Source: Duganella sp. SG902
Lineage (GTDB): Bacteria; Pseudomonadota; Gammaproteobacteria; Burkholderiales; Burkholderiaceae_D
Length of the DNA: 64,000 nucleotides
Direction of reading: 5' to 3'
Assembly (NCBI RefSeq): GCF_013376005.1
Contig: NZ_JABMJK010000002.1
Coordinates: 248,001 to 312,000 of the forward strand
Position 1 is the first letter of the stretch. Each line of letters opens with the position of its first letter. Below the pieces are notes generated by a model that did not search any database, was not told the origin of the DNA, and saw only the letters and a list, made by a program, of their open reading frames with translations. Positions 43,470-52,931 of this stretch are shown in pieces. Both the position numbers and the translations under genes were made by a program.

Positions 43470-45661
43470 GCGGTTTCTCCGATGAGCAGTGACAGCACCG
43501 GCAGCACCAGCGCGGCCCGCTCATGATTGGTGGCGCTGACGACGTTCGCGGCCAGCGTGACTTCGCCGTTGCTCACACGCTCGCCCAGCTGTCGCCGCTC
43601 TGGCGCTTCAAAGGTGGCGAAGGTGCGGCGCAGTAGCGGCAGCAGTTCGGTGAAGGCTTCCTCGGGCAGAGAGGCGACCCAGCCGTTGAGTATCCGCCAC
43701 AGCGGATCGTTCACTACCAGCAGCAGGCCGCTGCCGCGCAGGAAGCCCTCCAGCCACTCGGCCGTGGCCAGTGGATCAATCGGATTGCTGCATGCCAGCG
43801 ACAGCGCGGTGGCGCTTTGTTCGACATTCCAGTGTTCCTGTTCAAACAAGATGCGAACCGCGCGCCCTGCGATCAGCGGCTGCACTTGCGTTTGCGCGCA
43901 CTGTTCCAGCGCCGCATGCCAGACGGCTTGGTGTTCGGCGTTCTGCAACAGGCGAATGGCCTGGTCGGCCTGAATGACTTGTGCCAGCAGTATTTGCGCC
44001 GCTTCCTCGTTGATGCCGCGCGCGGCGACGGGCAGGGCGATGCTGGCGCGCCGCACCAGGCCATCCAGCACGGCGCCGACGCTGGCGGTGTCGGTGCCGC
44101 GCGCGTTGCCGTAGCGGAGAACGTTGGCCAGGGGCGCCAGTGCCGCCAGCAGTACACCCGCGTCCTGCGTGCCGGCGGCCAGCTCCTGCATGCGCGCCAT
44201 CAGCACTGGCACGGCGTTGCGCACGTCGGCCAGCAGCATTTGTTCGACCAGCGCCGTCAGTTCAGGCAGTTGCTGAATCTGTTGCGCCTGATGTTTCAGG
44301 TTGGATTCGCACGCCAGTTCCAGCGTCGCGCCCCAGACGTTGGCTTCGATGAGTTTGAGTTCAAACTCCGGCTCCCACGCCAGCAGCCATTGTTCGTGGA
44401 AGCTGCCGCTCTTGCCGCGCACGGCGCGCGTTCTGCCCCAGCGGATGCCGAGCAGGATCAGGCGATGCAGGAAGATGCTCTTTTCCAGATGCGCGGGCTG
44501 GCGCAGGTCGAGATCCAGCTCCACCTGGTCTGCGCGCGGCGCCATGCGGTAGCGCTTTTGCAGTTGACGCACGTCTTGCGGCAGCGGCAAGGCGGGCGTT
44601 TCGTCCGGCACGCCGCCAAGACGGTCATTGACCAGCAGTTCGCGCTGGATCAGGCGCAATGGCGCGTCGCTGTCGCCGAATAGTGTGCTTTGCAGTGCCT
44701 CCAGCAGTTCGCCCAGGCCGGCGCGCGAACGGTCGCGCAGGCTGGCGAGGCTGTCGGATAGCCGCAGCGCTTCAATCACGTGTGCCGACGAGGCTTCGAG
44801 GCCGTGCTTGCGCAGCAGGTGGACGGCATCGGTCAGCCAGTACAGCGGCGCTTTGTGCGGCGTGTGCCACAGGTGGTGATACCAGCCCGGCGCCTGCACG
44901 CCCGCGCCATAGCCGCTGCTGAAACTCAGACGGCCGTAGCTCCAGGGCGTCCATGTCGCCGCCACTTTGGCTTTGGGCAGATCGCTGAGCAGGTCTTTGT
45001 CGTGCTTTGCGGTGGGCATGTCGCGCAGCGCCGGCACGTGCCATGCGCCGCAAATGACGGCGATGTTCTGGTGTCCCTGCTTGGTCGCCAGCCGTATCAT
45101 CTGGCGCATGTAGGCTTCACGCCGCGCCTCGCGCGTGTCCAGCACTTGCGCCACTTCCTGCCTTGCGGCGGTCATCATTTCTTCGATGGCGGCAAACAGT
45201 TCCAGGCTATCCTGGCGCTGTTCGACCAGATGGTCCCACCAGGTTTCGGTATCGGCGAAGCCGGCGGCTTGCGCCAGTTCGGCCAGCACGTCACCGGGGC
45301 GGCTTGCCGGTGCTGGCTCGCCTTCTTCGGCCATGGTCATCTGGTCGGCCAGTACATGCGCCAAGGGCAGGTCGATGAAGCGGGTTGGTACTGCGTGCCG
45401 TTGTCCGTGCAGGATGGCCTGCCACTCCGGCGAAAATTCCGCGAACGGGTAATAGACCGCGTGCTGTGGCATGGCTGGCGCGTAGATCAGCAATGCGACC
45501 GGCGGCCGCATGTGTTCATGTGCCGCGAGCGTGAGCAGTTCGTCGGCCTCGGGCGGGCCTTCGATCAAAATCAGGTCCGGCCGCAGCTGCGCCAGCGCTT
45601 GCGCTACGCTGCGCGCGCAACCGGGGCCGTGATGCCGGATGCCGAAGAAGTGAATGCTCAC
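43466..45661 (-). CDS. DUF5682-family protein (YehM-like)
   Basis: A 731-residue protein. The N-terminus HFFGIRHHGPGCARSVAQAL and LILIEGPPEADELLTL, then NIAVICGAWHVPAL, place it in the DUF5682 family; these motifs recall TraB/ChaN/EreA-type folds with a conserved His/Glu pair. The long C-terminal part is helical and repetitive. It overlaps its neighbours by 4 nt on both sides, so it is expected to be made in fixed proportion with the ATPase and VWA proteins. Confidence 0.8.
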   Translation of the reverse strand: MSIHFFGIRHHGPGCARSVAQALAQLRPDLILIEGPPEADELLTLAAHEHMRPPVALLIYAPAMPQHAVYYPFAEFSPEWQAILHGQRHAVPTRFIDLPLAHVLADQMTMAEEGEPAPASRPGDVLAELAQAAGFADTETWWDHLVEQRQDSLELFAAIEEMMTAARQEVAQVLDTREARREAYMRQMIRLATKQGHQNIAVICGAWHVPALRDMPTAKHDKDLLSDLPKAKVAATWTPWSYGRLSFSSGYGAGVQAPGWYHHLWHTPHKAPLYWLTDAVHLLRKHGLEASSAHVIEALRLSDSLASLRDRSRAGLGELLEALQSTLFGDSDAPLRLIQRELLVNDRLGGVPDETPALPLPQDVRQLQKRYRMAPRADQVELDLDLRQPAHLEKSIFLHRLILLGIRWGRTRAVRGKSGSFHEQWLLAWEPEFELKLIEANVWGATLELACESNLKHQAQQIQQLPELTALVEQMLLADVRNAVPVLMARMQELAAGTQDAGVLLAALAPLANVLRYGNARGTDTASVGAVLDGLVRRASIALPVAARGINEEAAQILLAQVIQADQAIRLLQNAEHQAVWHAALEQCAQTQVQPLIAGRAVRILFEQEHWNVEQSATALSLACSNPIDPLATAEWLEGFLRGSGLLLVVNDPLWRILNGWVASLPEEAFTELLPLLRRTFATFEAPERRQLGERVSNGEVTLAANVVSATNHERAALVLPVLSLLIGETA

Positions 45662-46743
45662 AGTACCTCGCGGCAGGCGCGGTACAGGTCCTTCCAGCCG
45701 TCGCGTTCCTTGACCACGGTCTCCAGGTATTCCAGCATCACCAGGCGGTCCTGCACCGGGTCCTTGACCACGGCGCCGATCACGGACGATGCCATGTCGG
45801 CCCCGCGCAGCATGCCATCGCCGAAGTGCGCGGCCAGCGACATGCCGTTGGTGACCACCGATATCGCTTCCGCCGTGCTCATGCTGGCCGATGGGGACTT
45901 GAGTTTGATCTTGCCGTCGTCGGTCTGGCCGGCGCGAAGTTCGCGGAAGATGGTGACGATACGGCGGATCTCCTGCAGCGCCGGCTTTTCGATCGGCAGC
46001 TCCAGCGCGCGGCCCAGGCTGGCGACGCGGGCTTCGACAATCGAGACTTCTTCGTCGGCGCTGTCCGGCAGCGGCAGCACGACGGTGTTGAAGCGGCGCT
46101 TGAGCGCGCTGGATAGTTCGTTGACGCCGCGGTCGCGGTCATTGGCGGTGGCGATGACGTTGAAGCCTTTTGCGGCCTGCACGTATTCGTCCAGTTCCGG
46201 TATCGGCAGAATTTTTTCGGACAGCAGGCTGATAAAGCTGTCCTGCACTTCGGCCGGGATGCGCGTCAGTTCTTCGATGCGGGCGATTTTACCGGTGCGC
46301 ATGGCGCGCATCACCGGGCTGGGGACGACGGCGTCGGTGCTGGGGCCCTTGGCCAGCAACTGCGCGTAGTTCCAGCCGTAGCGGATGGTTTCCTCGGCGG
46401 TGCCGGCCGTGCCTTGCACCACCAGTGTGGAATTGCCGCTGATCGCGGCGGCCAGATGTTCGGATACCCAGGACTTGGCGGTGCCGGGGACGCCCAGCAG
46501 CAGCAAGGCGCGGTCGGTGGCCAGGGTGGCGACGGCGATCTCGATGATGCGGCGTTTGCCGATGTACTTGGGCGTGATTTCGACACCGTTATCCAGTTTA
46601 CCGCCCAGCAGATAGGTCGCCACGGCCCACGGCGACAGTTCCCAGTTTGGTGGACGCTGGCGCTGGTCCAGCTCTTTCAGCGCGTTCAATTCGTGCGCGT
46701 ATTGCTGTTCGGCGTGCTGTCTCAGGACATTCAGATTGCTCAT
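45658..46743 (-). CDS. MoxR-type AAA+ ATPase (YehL-like)
   Basis: A 361-residue AAA+ protein with Walker A LLLGVPGTAKSWVSE, Walker B in GKIARIEELTRIPAEVQ, sensor I at NVIATANDRDRG and an arginine-finger region ALKRRFNTVVLPLP. MoxR ATPases act as chaperones inserting cofactors or remodelling partners together with VWA proteins. It sits between DUF5691 and DUF5682 genes with 4-nt overlaps each. Confidence 0.9.
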   Translation of the reverse strand: MSNLNVLRQHAEQQYAHELNALKELDQRQRPPNWELSPWAVATYLLGGKLDNGVEITPKYIGKRRIIEIAVATLATDRALLLLGVPGTAKSWVSEHLAAAISGNSTLVVQGTAGTAEETIRYGWNYAQLLAKGPSTDAVVPSPVMRAMRTGKIARIEELTRIPAEVQDSFISLLSEKILPIPELDEYVQAAKGFNVIATANDRDRGVNELSSALKRRFNTVVLPLPDSADEEVSIVEARVASLGRALELPIEKPALQEIRRIVTIFRELRAGQTDDGKIKLKSPSASMSTAEAISVVTNGMSLAAHFGDGMLRGADMASSVIGAVVKDPVQDRLVMLEYLETVVKERDGWKDLYRACREVL

Positions 46744-48293
46744 GCGTGGGTCTCCAAAAAACTGGCTTGCATCGTGGTGCGGAATTGCAGCGTTTCGATC
46801 AGGTCATCAACTTGCTGGCGCCATTGCGGCCAGTGTTCCCAGTCGCCGGCGGGCCAGCCGGTTTGAGCTTCGGCCAGCACGGTGGTGTCGAGTACCTTGG
46901 CCAGCACGGTGAACACGTAGCGGTGATGGTAGCTCGCCGCAGGTTCGGTTTTGAGTTGGCGCTGCAGGGCGTTCAGCATCAGGCGTGATAGTTCCGGCGT
47001 CAACGTGGCGCCGGAGCTGGTGAAGCGTTGTTCGGCCCATTCCAGCGTGTAGGCATTGCTGCGTTGTTCGAGCCAGTGTTTGACGATGCGCTCCTGCTGG
47101 TCCTGCGGCAAGCGGCGCATCTCGGGCAGCAGCGTGTTGGTGATATTCAGGTCCTTGATGGTTGCCGCGCCGTCGGTCATCAGCATGACGAACCAATCGG
47201 TATCCGCTGTGCGTGCGGTGGCTTGCACCACGCCGTTGATCAGGGCGGCGTGGAATTCCTGTCTGGCCAGCACGTCGAGTACCTGGCGCGGTGTCAGCTG
47301 CCATTCGCCGCTCCAGTGCGACGGCGGGACGTTGCGCATCAGGTCCAGCAGCCAGCCGGCTTTCTCGCCCAGGCCGCGATGTGTTTCGGCGCCGATGCCG
47401 TCGCGCTTCATGCCGGCATCGATGGCGGATGGCAGGTCGAGTTTGAGTTCCGGCAGGCCGCCGCCCAGCATGGCGCCGAGGCGCGCGGCCAGGCCGGTTT
47501 TGCGCTCGAGCGTGAAGATCGCGGTCAGGCGCGTTTTGCAGCGTTCGGACAACTGGGAGCCGGGCAGTGTGGCCAGCAGTTGCTGGGCGATGGTGCGGAC
47601 TTCCTTGCGTTTGTCATCGAGTGCGCGGTCGAGGAAGTCTTCGTCCTGCAGGCTGAGACCGGTGGCCAGGCAGGGGAGCAGGGCGATGCGGTTTTCCACG
47701 GTTTCTTGCGGCCAGTCGTTTTCCAAAGCGGTCAGTGCGGCGGCGGGAGACTGCCGGCGCATTGCCAGCAGCGCGGCGCGGCGTTGGTCGAGTGTACCGT
47801 GCTGCCAGTGCGTTTCGGGCGCCTCGTCCGCAGTGCCGTATTTTTCGGACCAGACAGGATGCTGCGTGATCAGCCATCGTCCGCGTTGGCCGATCAGTGG
47901 CGTGATGCGGGCGCGCAGGGACGGCTTCTGTATGCCTTGGTCCAGCAGTGGCACGAGGGCGGCGTGAGGGATGCTCATGCCGAGGCTACGGGCGAGCGCC
48001 AACCAGCTGTCCAGTTGTTCGGCGTGGATGCCGCGCAGGATCTGGAGCAGCACTTGTTCCGCGGCGCGTGGGCAGGTCGGCCCGTCTTCGCAGGGTGGCT
48101 GTGGTTCGATGGTTTGCGGCTGGAAGCCGGCGCGCTGCCACAGGTCGATGGCGGCGACGGTTTGCCATAGGCGCATGGGCTCCGCAACGCCTGCCAGCAG
48201 ATCTTGCAAAGGCGCGGCCGCGCTGTCGGCCGCGAGCGGAGCGCGCGCGGTGCCGGCCAGCAGGCATTTGTGCAGGATAGGTGAAAAGCTCAC
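46740..48293 (-). CDS. DUF5691-family protein
   Basis: A 517-residue, mainly helical protein resembling DUF5691, a family encoded beside SWIM and MoxR genes. Conserved-looking stretches include ITPLIGQRGRWLITQHPVW, LPCLATGLSLQDEDFLDRAL and WSGEWQLTPRQVLDVLAR. The GTG at 48293 is taken as the start because it overlaps the upstream stop (GTGA) like every other junction in the operon; the longer reading runs into the SWIM gene. No catalytic motif recognised. Confidence 0.78.
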   Translation of the reverse strand: MSFSPILHKCLLAGTARAPLAADSAAAPLQDLLAGVAEPMRLWQTVAAIDLWQRAGFQPQTIEPQPPCEDGPTCPRAAEQVLLQILRGIHAEQLDSWLALARSLGMSIPHAALVPLLDQGIQKPSLRARITPLIGQRGRWLITQHPVWSEKYGTADEAPETHWQHGTLDQRRAALLAMRRQSPAAALTALENDWPQETVENRIALLPCLATGLSLQDEDFLDRALDDKRKEVRTIAQQLLATLPGSQLSERCKTRLTAIFTLERKTGLAARLGAMLGGGLPELKLDLPSAIDAGMKRDGIGAETHRGLGEKAGWLLDLMRNVPPSHWSGEWQLTPRQVLDVLARQEFHAALINGVVQATARTADTDWFVMLMTDGAATIKDLNITNTLLPEMRRLPQDQQERIVKHWLEQRSNAYTLEWAEQRFTSSGATLTPELSRLMLNALQRQLKTEPAASYHHRYVFTVLAKVLDTTVLAEAQTGWPAGDWEHWPQWRQQVDDLIETLQFRTTMQASFLETHA

Positions 48294-49645
48294 GATACAG
48301 ATTCTCCCTCCAGCACGTACAGCCGGTGGCCGGTGGTGATGGTGAGCGGCAGGAAGTCGTAGCCGCTCCACAGACCGAAGATGTCGGCCGGAGCGCCGCC
48401 GGCCAACGCGTGCAGGTGCCAGCCGTGGCGGAAGGCGCTTGATACCGGCAGCGCTTCGCTGCTGGCGGCTCGCAGGATCAGTTGGCCGTTTTCCATTTGT
48501 GGTGTGACCTGCGCCAGTTGCATGGGGAAATGTTCGATGAACGGCTGCGCGGCCACCGCGTTGGCGTAATCGTTGAGCAAAGTACCCACCTCCGTGCGAT
48601 TGATGGGCGGTGGCGTTGGCGCGACTGGCGGCATGCGCCAGTCAGCGCCCTGCGTGGCGCGTAGCGGCCAGGCGCTGGGATAGAAATGCAGGGTGCCTTG
48701 ATACCAGGTCCCGGTCAGCAATGGCGGCGGCAGTGGCTGATTCCCCGCCGAGAATTGCAGCAGCAGCGCCCAGCGTCCACTGTCGCGGCCGCGCAGATAG
48801 CAGGTGCGGCGGGCAATGCGGCCGTCGTCCTGTGTTTGGTTACCGCAGATCAGCCAATGATCGCTGACGCCAGCTTCGGCCAGTACTTCGTCCTGATTCA
48901 TGGTCCAGCCGATGGCGCTGCGCACATCGTGCTGCAAGCCCGGTGGCAGACTGGCGAGGCGGCGGTAGCTCTGGCTTAGCAAGGCCAGTTGCGCCAGTTC
49001 GCGCGCCACCGGCAGTTCCCATCCGGCCGTGCTGGATGCATAGATCATCAGGCCGGTGCGGCGCAGACGCGCGGCCAGGCCGGGGGCTTGTGTGTCGACC
49101 AGGCGCGCGGCCATCGCATCCCAATCCTTGGCAGACTTGGCGCGCAGGGCCGCCAGGCCGTCGTGGGCGAGGTCGGCCAGCCAGGTATCGAGCACATCGA
49201 GACCCGCTTCGACGTTGCCCTCGCGTTTCTCCTGGCGTTTTTGCTGGCGTTGTTCTTTGGCGGCGATTGCTTCAGGCGTCTGTTCCTCGGCCTGTTTGGC
49301 GATTTTCTTTTCCGCGCGCTGCTCACGGCTTTGGAGCCAGTCCTGGACCCACGCTGGCGCGTCCGTTTCCGCGAAGGCCGAGGCGTCGCGGGCGTACAGC
49401 AGATAGAGCCCCAGTCCGTGCTTGCAAGGGAATTTGCGGCTGGGGCAGGTGCATTTGAAGGCCGGGCCGGCCAGCTCGATCTGCGCGCGGTAGGGATCCT
49501 TGCCGCTGCCCTGGCACAGTCCCCACAGCGCCTGTGCGTGACCGCCGAGTCCCGACCACTTGGCGGGACTGGCCTGCGCGCTGCCTGCCTTGGCGGATGC
49601 AGCATCCGGTGCGAGTGCCAAAATTTGATCTGCCGTCAGTGCCAT
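48290..49645 (-). CDS. SWIM zinc-finger protein (YehQ-like)
   Basis: A 451-residue protein with a SWIM motif, FKCTCPSRKFPCKHGLGLYLL (CxCxnCxH), at about residue 60-80, preceded by a variant of the usual KWSGLGGHAQALWGLCQGSG region. A Lys/Glu/Gln-rich coiled segment (about 105-150) follows. SWIM fingers bind nucleic acid or protein. First gene of a five-gene operon in which every junction overlaps by 4 nt. The ATG at 49645 is chosen; upstream in-frame codons lack conservation and a Shine-Dalgarno. Confidence 0.85.
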   Translation of the reverse strand: MALTADQILALAPDAASAKAGSAQASPAKWSGLGGHAQALWGLCQGSGKDPYRAQIELAGPAFKCTCPSRKFPCKHGLGLYLLYARDASAFAETDAPAWVQDWLQSREQRAEKKIAKQAEEQTPEAIAAKEQRQQKRQEKREGNVEAGLDVLDTWLADLAHDGLAALRAKSAKDWDAMAARLVDTQAPGLAARLRRTGLMIYASSTAGWELPVARELAQLALLSQSYRRLASLPPGLQHDVRSAIGWTMNQDEVLAEAGVSDHWLICGNQTQDDGRIARRTCYLRGRDSGRWALLLQFSAGNQPLPPPLLTGTWYQGTLHFYPSAWPLRATQGADWRMPPVAPTPPPINRTEVGTLLNDYANAVAAQPFIEHFPMQLAQVTPQMENGQLILRAASSEALPVSSAFRHGWHLHALAGGAPADIFGLWSGYDFLPLTITTGHRLYVLEGESVS

Positions 49646-49811
49646 CGTCAGGTTGCAAAAAGAGATGGCGGATTCTATCACCTTACAAAGTTTACAATCT
49701 ATCCAATGATTGCATTTTTTGTTCACTCCTGTCGCGAAGGTTAGGCTGGCAGGCCACACGGTGGTGCAGCTTGTGTCAGAGTACCGCGCGCTCCGTGCGA
49801 GCAGTGACGGC

Positions 49812-50402
49812 CTATGACGAAACGCGCGCGGCCTTCCGGCCCAGCAGCGCGGCCGCCGTCAGTGCGCCGAGGATGCCCAGCGTCCAGGCGGCGGTGCTGC
49901 CGGAGAAGCCGATGGCGGTGTCGAGCGCCAGCTTGCCCGCCTTGGGGCCGACCAGTTCTACGCGGCGCCGGGTCATTTCCGCGCCCAGTTCGCTCAGCCT
50001 GTCCTTGCTCAGCAGGCGTTCCGCGTGCGGCAGCAGCACGGTTTCCTCGTCGGCCACGTGGTGGATGACATCGCGCATCAGTTGTTGCAGCAACTGGTCG
50101 TGGCGCACGTCGCCGGCCGGGGTGCCGCGCAGTTCGCTGATGAGGCGACGCATTTCATTGTGCTCGGGCACGCTCTTCAGCAGCACCGGCTCGCCATTAT
50201 CGATGCCGCGCATGGCGGGGTAGAAGATTTCCTCCTCCAGCGTGGCGTGGATCTCCAGTGCGCTGGCGATGGTGTCGGCCAGCGCTTTCTTGACCTTGGG
50301 CGTGGCGTCAGCCGTGTATTGGTGGAAAGTGACCAGCACGTGCGAGTGGTCGAAGCGGATCATGTCGGTAATGGTCGGGCTGAGCTTTTTGAGCGCAAAC
50401 AT
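49812..50402 (-). CDS. hemerythrin-like protein with C-terminal membrane helix
   Basis: A 196-residue protein. The four-helix hemerythrin core has the expected His/Glu ligands: RFDHSHVLVTFHQY, LEIHATLEEEIFYPAM, PEHNEMRRLISEL and DVIHHVADEETVLLPHAE. A C-terminal hydrophobic helix (TAAWTLGILGALTAAALLG) follows, so the iron site is probably tethered to the inner membrane. Hemerythrin proteins bind oxygen or sense redox or iron. The ATG at 50402 has AGGAGAT upstream; a longer in-frame reading is spurious. Confidence 0.85.
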   Translation of the reverse strand: MFALKKLSPTITDMIRFDHSHVLVTFHQYTADATPKVKKALADTIASALEIHATLEEEIFYPAMRGIDNGEPVLLKSVPEHNEMRRLISELRGTPAGDVRHDQLLQQLMRDVIHHVADEETVLLPHAERLLSKDRLSELGAEMTRRRVELVGPKAGKLALDTAIGFSGSTAAWTLGILGALTAAALLGRKAARVSS

Positions 50403-50488
50403 ACGGATCTCCTGGCGGGTTGACTGCTGGGAGTTCCATCTTATCGGCGCCACCCGCCGGAGGGCGTAGGAGGACGCCGATTTGTTTG

Positions 50489-50812
50489 TCAGACCGCGAC
50501 GCGTGTGTCGGCCGTCAACCCGGCCAGCTCGCGCGCGCGCAGGCATTGTTCGGAGCCGGCCTCGCATTCGCGGCAGGTGGTGGAGCGCAGCGGATAGATG
50601 TTGCAGCTGACGGATTGGCCGACTTCGCCCTCCAGGCACACGCAGCGCACCGGCGACTGCAGGGTGCCGTTCATCGCCACGTGGTGGGGCGACACCGGGG
50701 TGACGAGTTCGCGTGGTACGCGGCCTTGTGGATGCAGCGTGGATTCGCTCCAGTAGAAGCTGACCCGAAATACTGAACAGCAAGCGCCGCAGGACTGGCA
50801 ATCCAAGGACAT
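50489..50812 (-). CDS. YkgJ-family cysteine-cluster protein
   Basis: A 107-residue protein with the YkgJ-type zinc- or iron-binding Cys set: MSLDCQSCGACCSVF at the N-terminus, CVCLEG in the middle and CNIYPLRSTTCRECEAGSEQC near the end. Molecular role unknown. The ATG and the family start coincide. Confidence 0.87.
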   Translation of the reverse strand: MSLDCQSCGACCSVFRVSFYWSESTLHPQGRVPRELVTPVSPHHVAMNGTLQSPVRCVCLEGEVGQSVSCNIYPLRSTTCRECEAGSEQCLRARELAGLTADTRVAV

Positions 50813-50851
50813 GGGGTGAACTTGAGTGTGATCGACGCCGCGATTCTAACC

Positions 50852-51901
50852 TTATTTGCGCAGGCGATCCATCAGCGGCCACAGGGTCAGCGTCGCCGCC
50901 ACGGCGATGGCGCTGCCGAGCAGGTTGTTCTCCAGCCGCGCCAGCGCGTAGTTGTATTCGATGGCCGGCATGGCGTAGTCGGCCACCAGCACGAACGAGG
51001 GGGTGAGGAAGGCGACGAACACGCTGTAGCCGACCGGGCGCAGCGCCATCGTCAGGCCGATCAGCGGGAACACCGCCAGCGCGATTTCCAGCGGGGTTTG
51101 CGCCAGCGCGCCGATGGCGACCGCGATCAAGGTGCCGATCACGGTGCCGACCGCGCGCTCCAGGCTGCGCGGCAGGGTGCCGGCCGCCGACGGCTGAAGT
51201 ATCAGCAGCACGGCCATGGTGGCCCAGTAGCCGCAGGGCAGCGCCAGTTTATGCACCGCGAGGTAAGCAGCCGTGGTGGCGATGCCGAGACGCAGCGCGA
51301 AGTGGACGCCATCGCTGCTCAGGGAGGCGTGCGCGTGCAGCTGGCGCAGGGCGTCGCGCACGCTGTGCGCGGCCGCATGGTGCCAGCGCTGGCTGTGCAG
51401 TTCCGGCGCCGATGGGCGCAGCTGCCAGATCGCCATGCTGAGCGCGGTGGCGAACAGGCAGCCCAGCAGGTACAGGCCGAGGTAGGCGTAGCCGCCGGCG
51501 CCGCCGGCCGCCGGGTGGTCCACCATCACCACGCAGGCGGTGGCGGCCAAAATCGCGACCTGGTACGGCGCCTCGCCCCAGATGCGGGTCAGGCCGGCCA
51601 GCGTGACGAAGCCGAGGATGGTCAGCGCGCCGGCGGTGGCGCCCAAGCCGGCCGCCCAGGTGGTGAGCAGGCCGCCCAGCGTCGACAGCGCGGCGAACGA
51701 CAGCATGGAGGCCAGCCGCTTGCGCGTGCCGTGCGGCGCGGTGGCGAGCGAGGTCCAGAAGGCGCCGATGGCGGCCCAGGAGAAATCCGGCACCTGCAGC
51801 ACGCAGCCCACCAGCAGCATCAGGGCCGAGGCCGAGGCGGCGCGCATGCCGTCCATCAGGTTGGCTTTGGCGGCGGTGGTGGTGAGCAGGGTCTTGAACA
51901 T
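50852..51901 (-). CDS. FUSC-family inner-membrane transporter
   Basis: A 349-residue protein of the FUSC/aromatic-acid-exporter type (YccS/AaeB-like, short form). About ten hydrophobic segments in two repeats are seen, the second starting HFALRLGIATTAAYLAVHKL and containing GYWATMAVLLILQPS, with LERAVGTVIGTLIAVAIG characteristic of FUSC. It probably exports organic acids or drugs. Divergent from a LysR gene that may control it. Confidence 0.88.
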   Translation of the reverse strand: MFKTLLTTTAAKANLMDGMRAASASALMLLVGCVLQVPDFSWAAIGAFWTSLATAPHGTRKRLASMLSFAALSTLGGLLTTWAAGLGATAGALTILGFVTLAGLTRIWGEAPYQVAILAATACVVMVDHPAAGGAGGYAYLGLYLLGCLFATALSMAIWQLRPSAPELHSQRWHHAAAHSVRDALRQLHAHASLSSDGVHFALRLGIATTAAYLAVHKLALPCGYWATMAVLLILQPSAAGTLPRSLERAVGTVIGTLIAVAIGALAQTPLEIALAVFPLIGLTMALRPVGYSVFVAFLTPSFVLVADYAMPAIEYNYALARLENNLLGSAIAVAATLTLWPLMDRLRK

Positions 51902-51973
51902 GATGAAGATAGTTTAAAAAAGCGCGGGCCGCGAATCCAATATTTCGTGGTAGTCTCTTTAAGACGAAAAAGA

Positions 51974-51993
51974 TATCGAAACGGGTTTCGATA
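51974..51993. promoter_or_regulatory. 20-bp palindrome between FUSC and LysR genes
   Basis: Perfect dyad TATCGAAAC-GG-GTTTCGATA, 21 nt before the LysR start and 73 nt before the FUSC start. Its placement suits autoregulation by the LysR-type protein together with control of the divergent transporter gene. Confidence 0.6.
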
Positions 51994-52013
51994 ACGTATT
52001 TTGAGATGAAGGG

Positions 52014-52907
52014 ATGACGATGGAATTTCGCCAGTTGCGCTACTTCCTGGCGGTGGCCGAGCATTTGCACTTCACCGTGGCGGCGGAGCGGCTGGGCATC
52101 GCGCAGCCGCCCCTGAGCCAGCAGATCATCAAGCTGGAACGGGAGATCGGCACCAAGCTGTTCGTGCGCCACCCGCGCCGGGTGGAGCTGACCGAGGCCG
52201 GCGTGATCTTCCGCGAGCGCGCGCAGCGCGTGCTGGACGACGCCAACGACGCGCTGGAACATGTGAAGATGGCCGCGCGCGGCGAGAGCGGCAACCTGTC
52301 GATCGGCTTCGCCGGTTCCACCGTGTTCCATCCGGCGGTGGCGCGGCTGCTGCGCCGCTTCCGCGAGGCCTATCCTGGCGTGAAGATCCGCACCGAGGAG
52401 AGCAACAGCGTGGCGCTGCTCGGCAAGCTGGCCGACGCGCAGGTCGATTGCGCCATGGTGCGCCTGCCGCTCGATTGTGGTGAGATGCGGGTGACGCCGC
52501 TGGTGCAGGAGAAGATGATCGCGGTGCTGCCCAGCGGCCACGCGCTGGGGCGGCGCCGCAATATCGACTTGAAGCAGCTGGCCGCCGATCCCTTCATCCT
52601 GTATCCGCGCGCGATCAATCCCGAGCTGCACGACGCCATCATCAGCGCCTGCCGCGCGGCCGGCTTCTCGCCGCGGATCGAGATGGAGTCGCCGCAGATT
52701 TCGTCCAGCGTCAACATGGCGGCGGCGGGCTTCGGCGTGGCCATCATCCCGGAGTCGATCGCGCAGTTCCGCGCCGAGGGCGTGACCTACCAGGACATTA
52801 GCAACAAGGACCTGGGCACGGCGATTGCTTTGATTACCCGGCCGCGTGACAAGTCGGTCACCGTGCAGCACTTTACGGAACTGGTCCGGCAATTCCACCG
52901 GCGTTAA
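52014..52907 (+). CDS. LysR-type transcriptional regulator
   Basis: A 297-residue LTTR: N-terminal winged helix (MEFRQLRYFLAVAEHLHFTV, AERLGIAQPPLSQQIIKLE) and a C-terminal co-inducer domain starting LSIGFAGSTVFHPAVA. The N-terminus is like the aromatic-degradation subgroup (CatR/BenM-like). It may control the divergent FUSC exporter, the downstream aminotransferase (24 nt away) or both. Two nearby ATGs are possible (52014 and 52020). Confidence 0.9.
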   Translation: MTMEFRQLRYFLAVAEHLHFTVAAERLGIAQPPLSQQIIKLEREIGTKLFVRHPRRVELTEAGVIFRERAQRVLDDANDALEHVKMAARGESGNLSIGFAGSTVFHPAVARLLRRFREAYPGVKIRTEESNSVALLGKLADAQVDCAMVRLPLDCGEMRVTPLVQEKMIAVLPSGHALGRRRNIDLKQLAADPFILYPRAINPELHDAIISACRAAGFSPRIEMESPQISSSVNMAAAGFGVAIIPESIAQFRAEGVTYQDISNKDLGTAIALITRPRDKSVTVQHFTELVRQFHRR

Positions 52908-52931
52908 TCGTATCCATGGGGGAGACAGGCA

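Noticed and set aside
42321..46743. MoxR plus VWA pair as magnesium or cobalt chelatase
   Set aside because: The chelatase large subunit is absent and the neighbours are SWIM, DUF5691 and DUF5682 proteins, which fit the yehLMPQ-like group.
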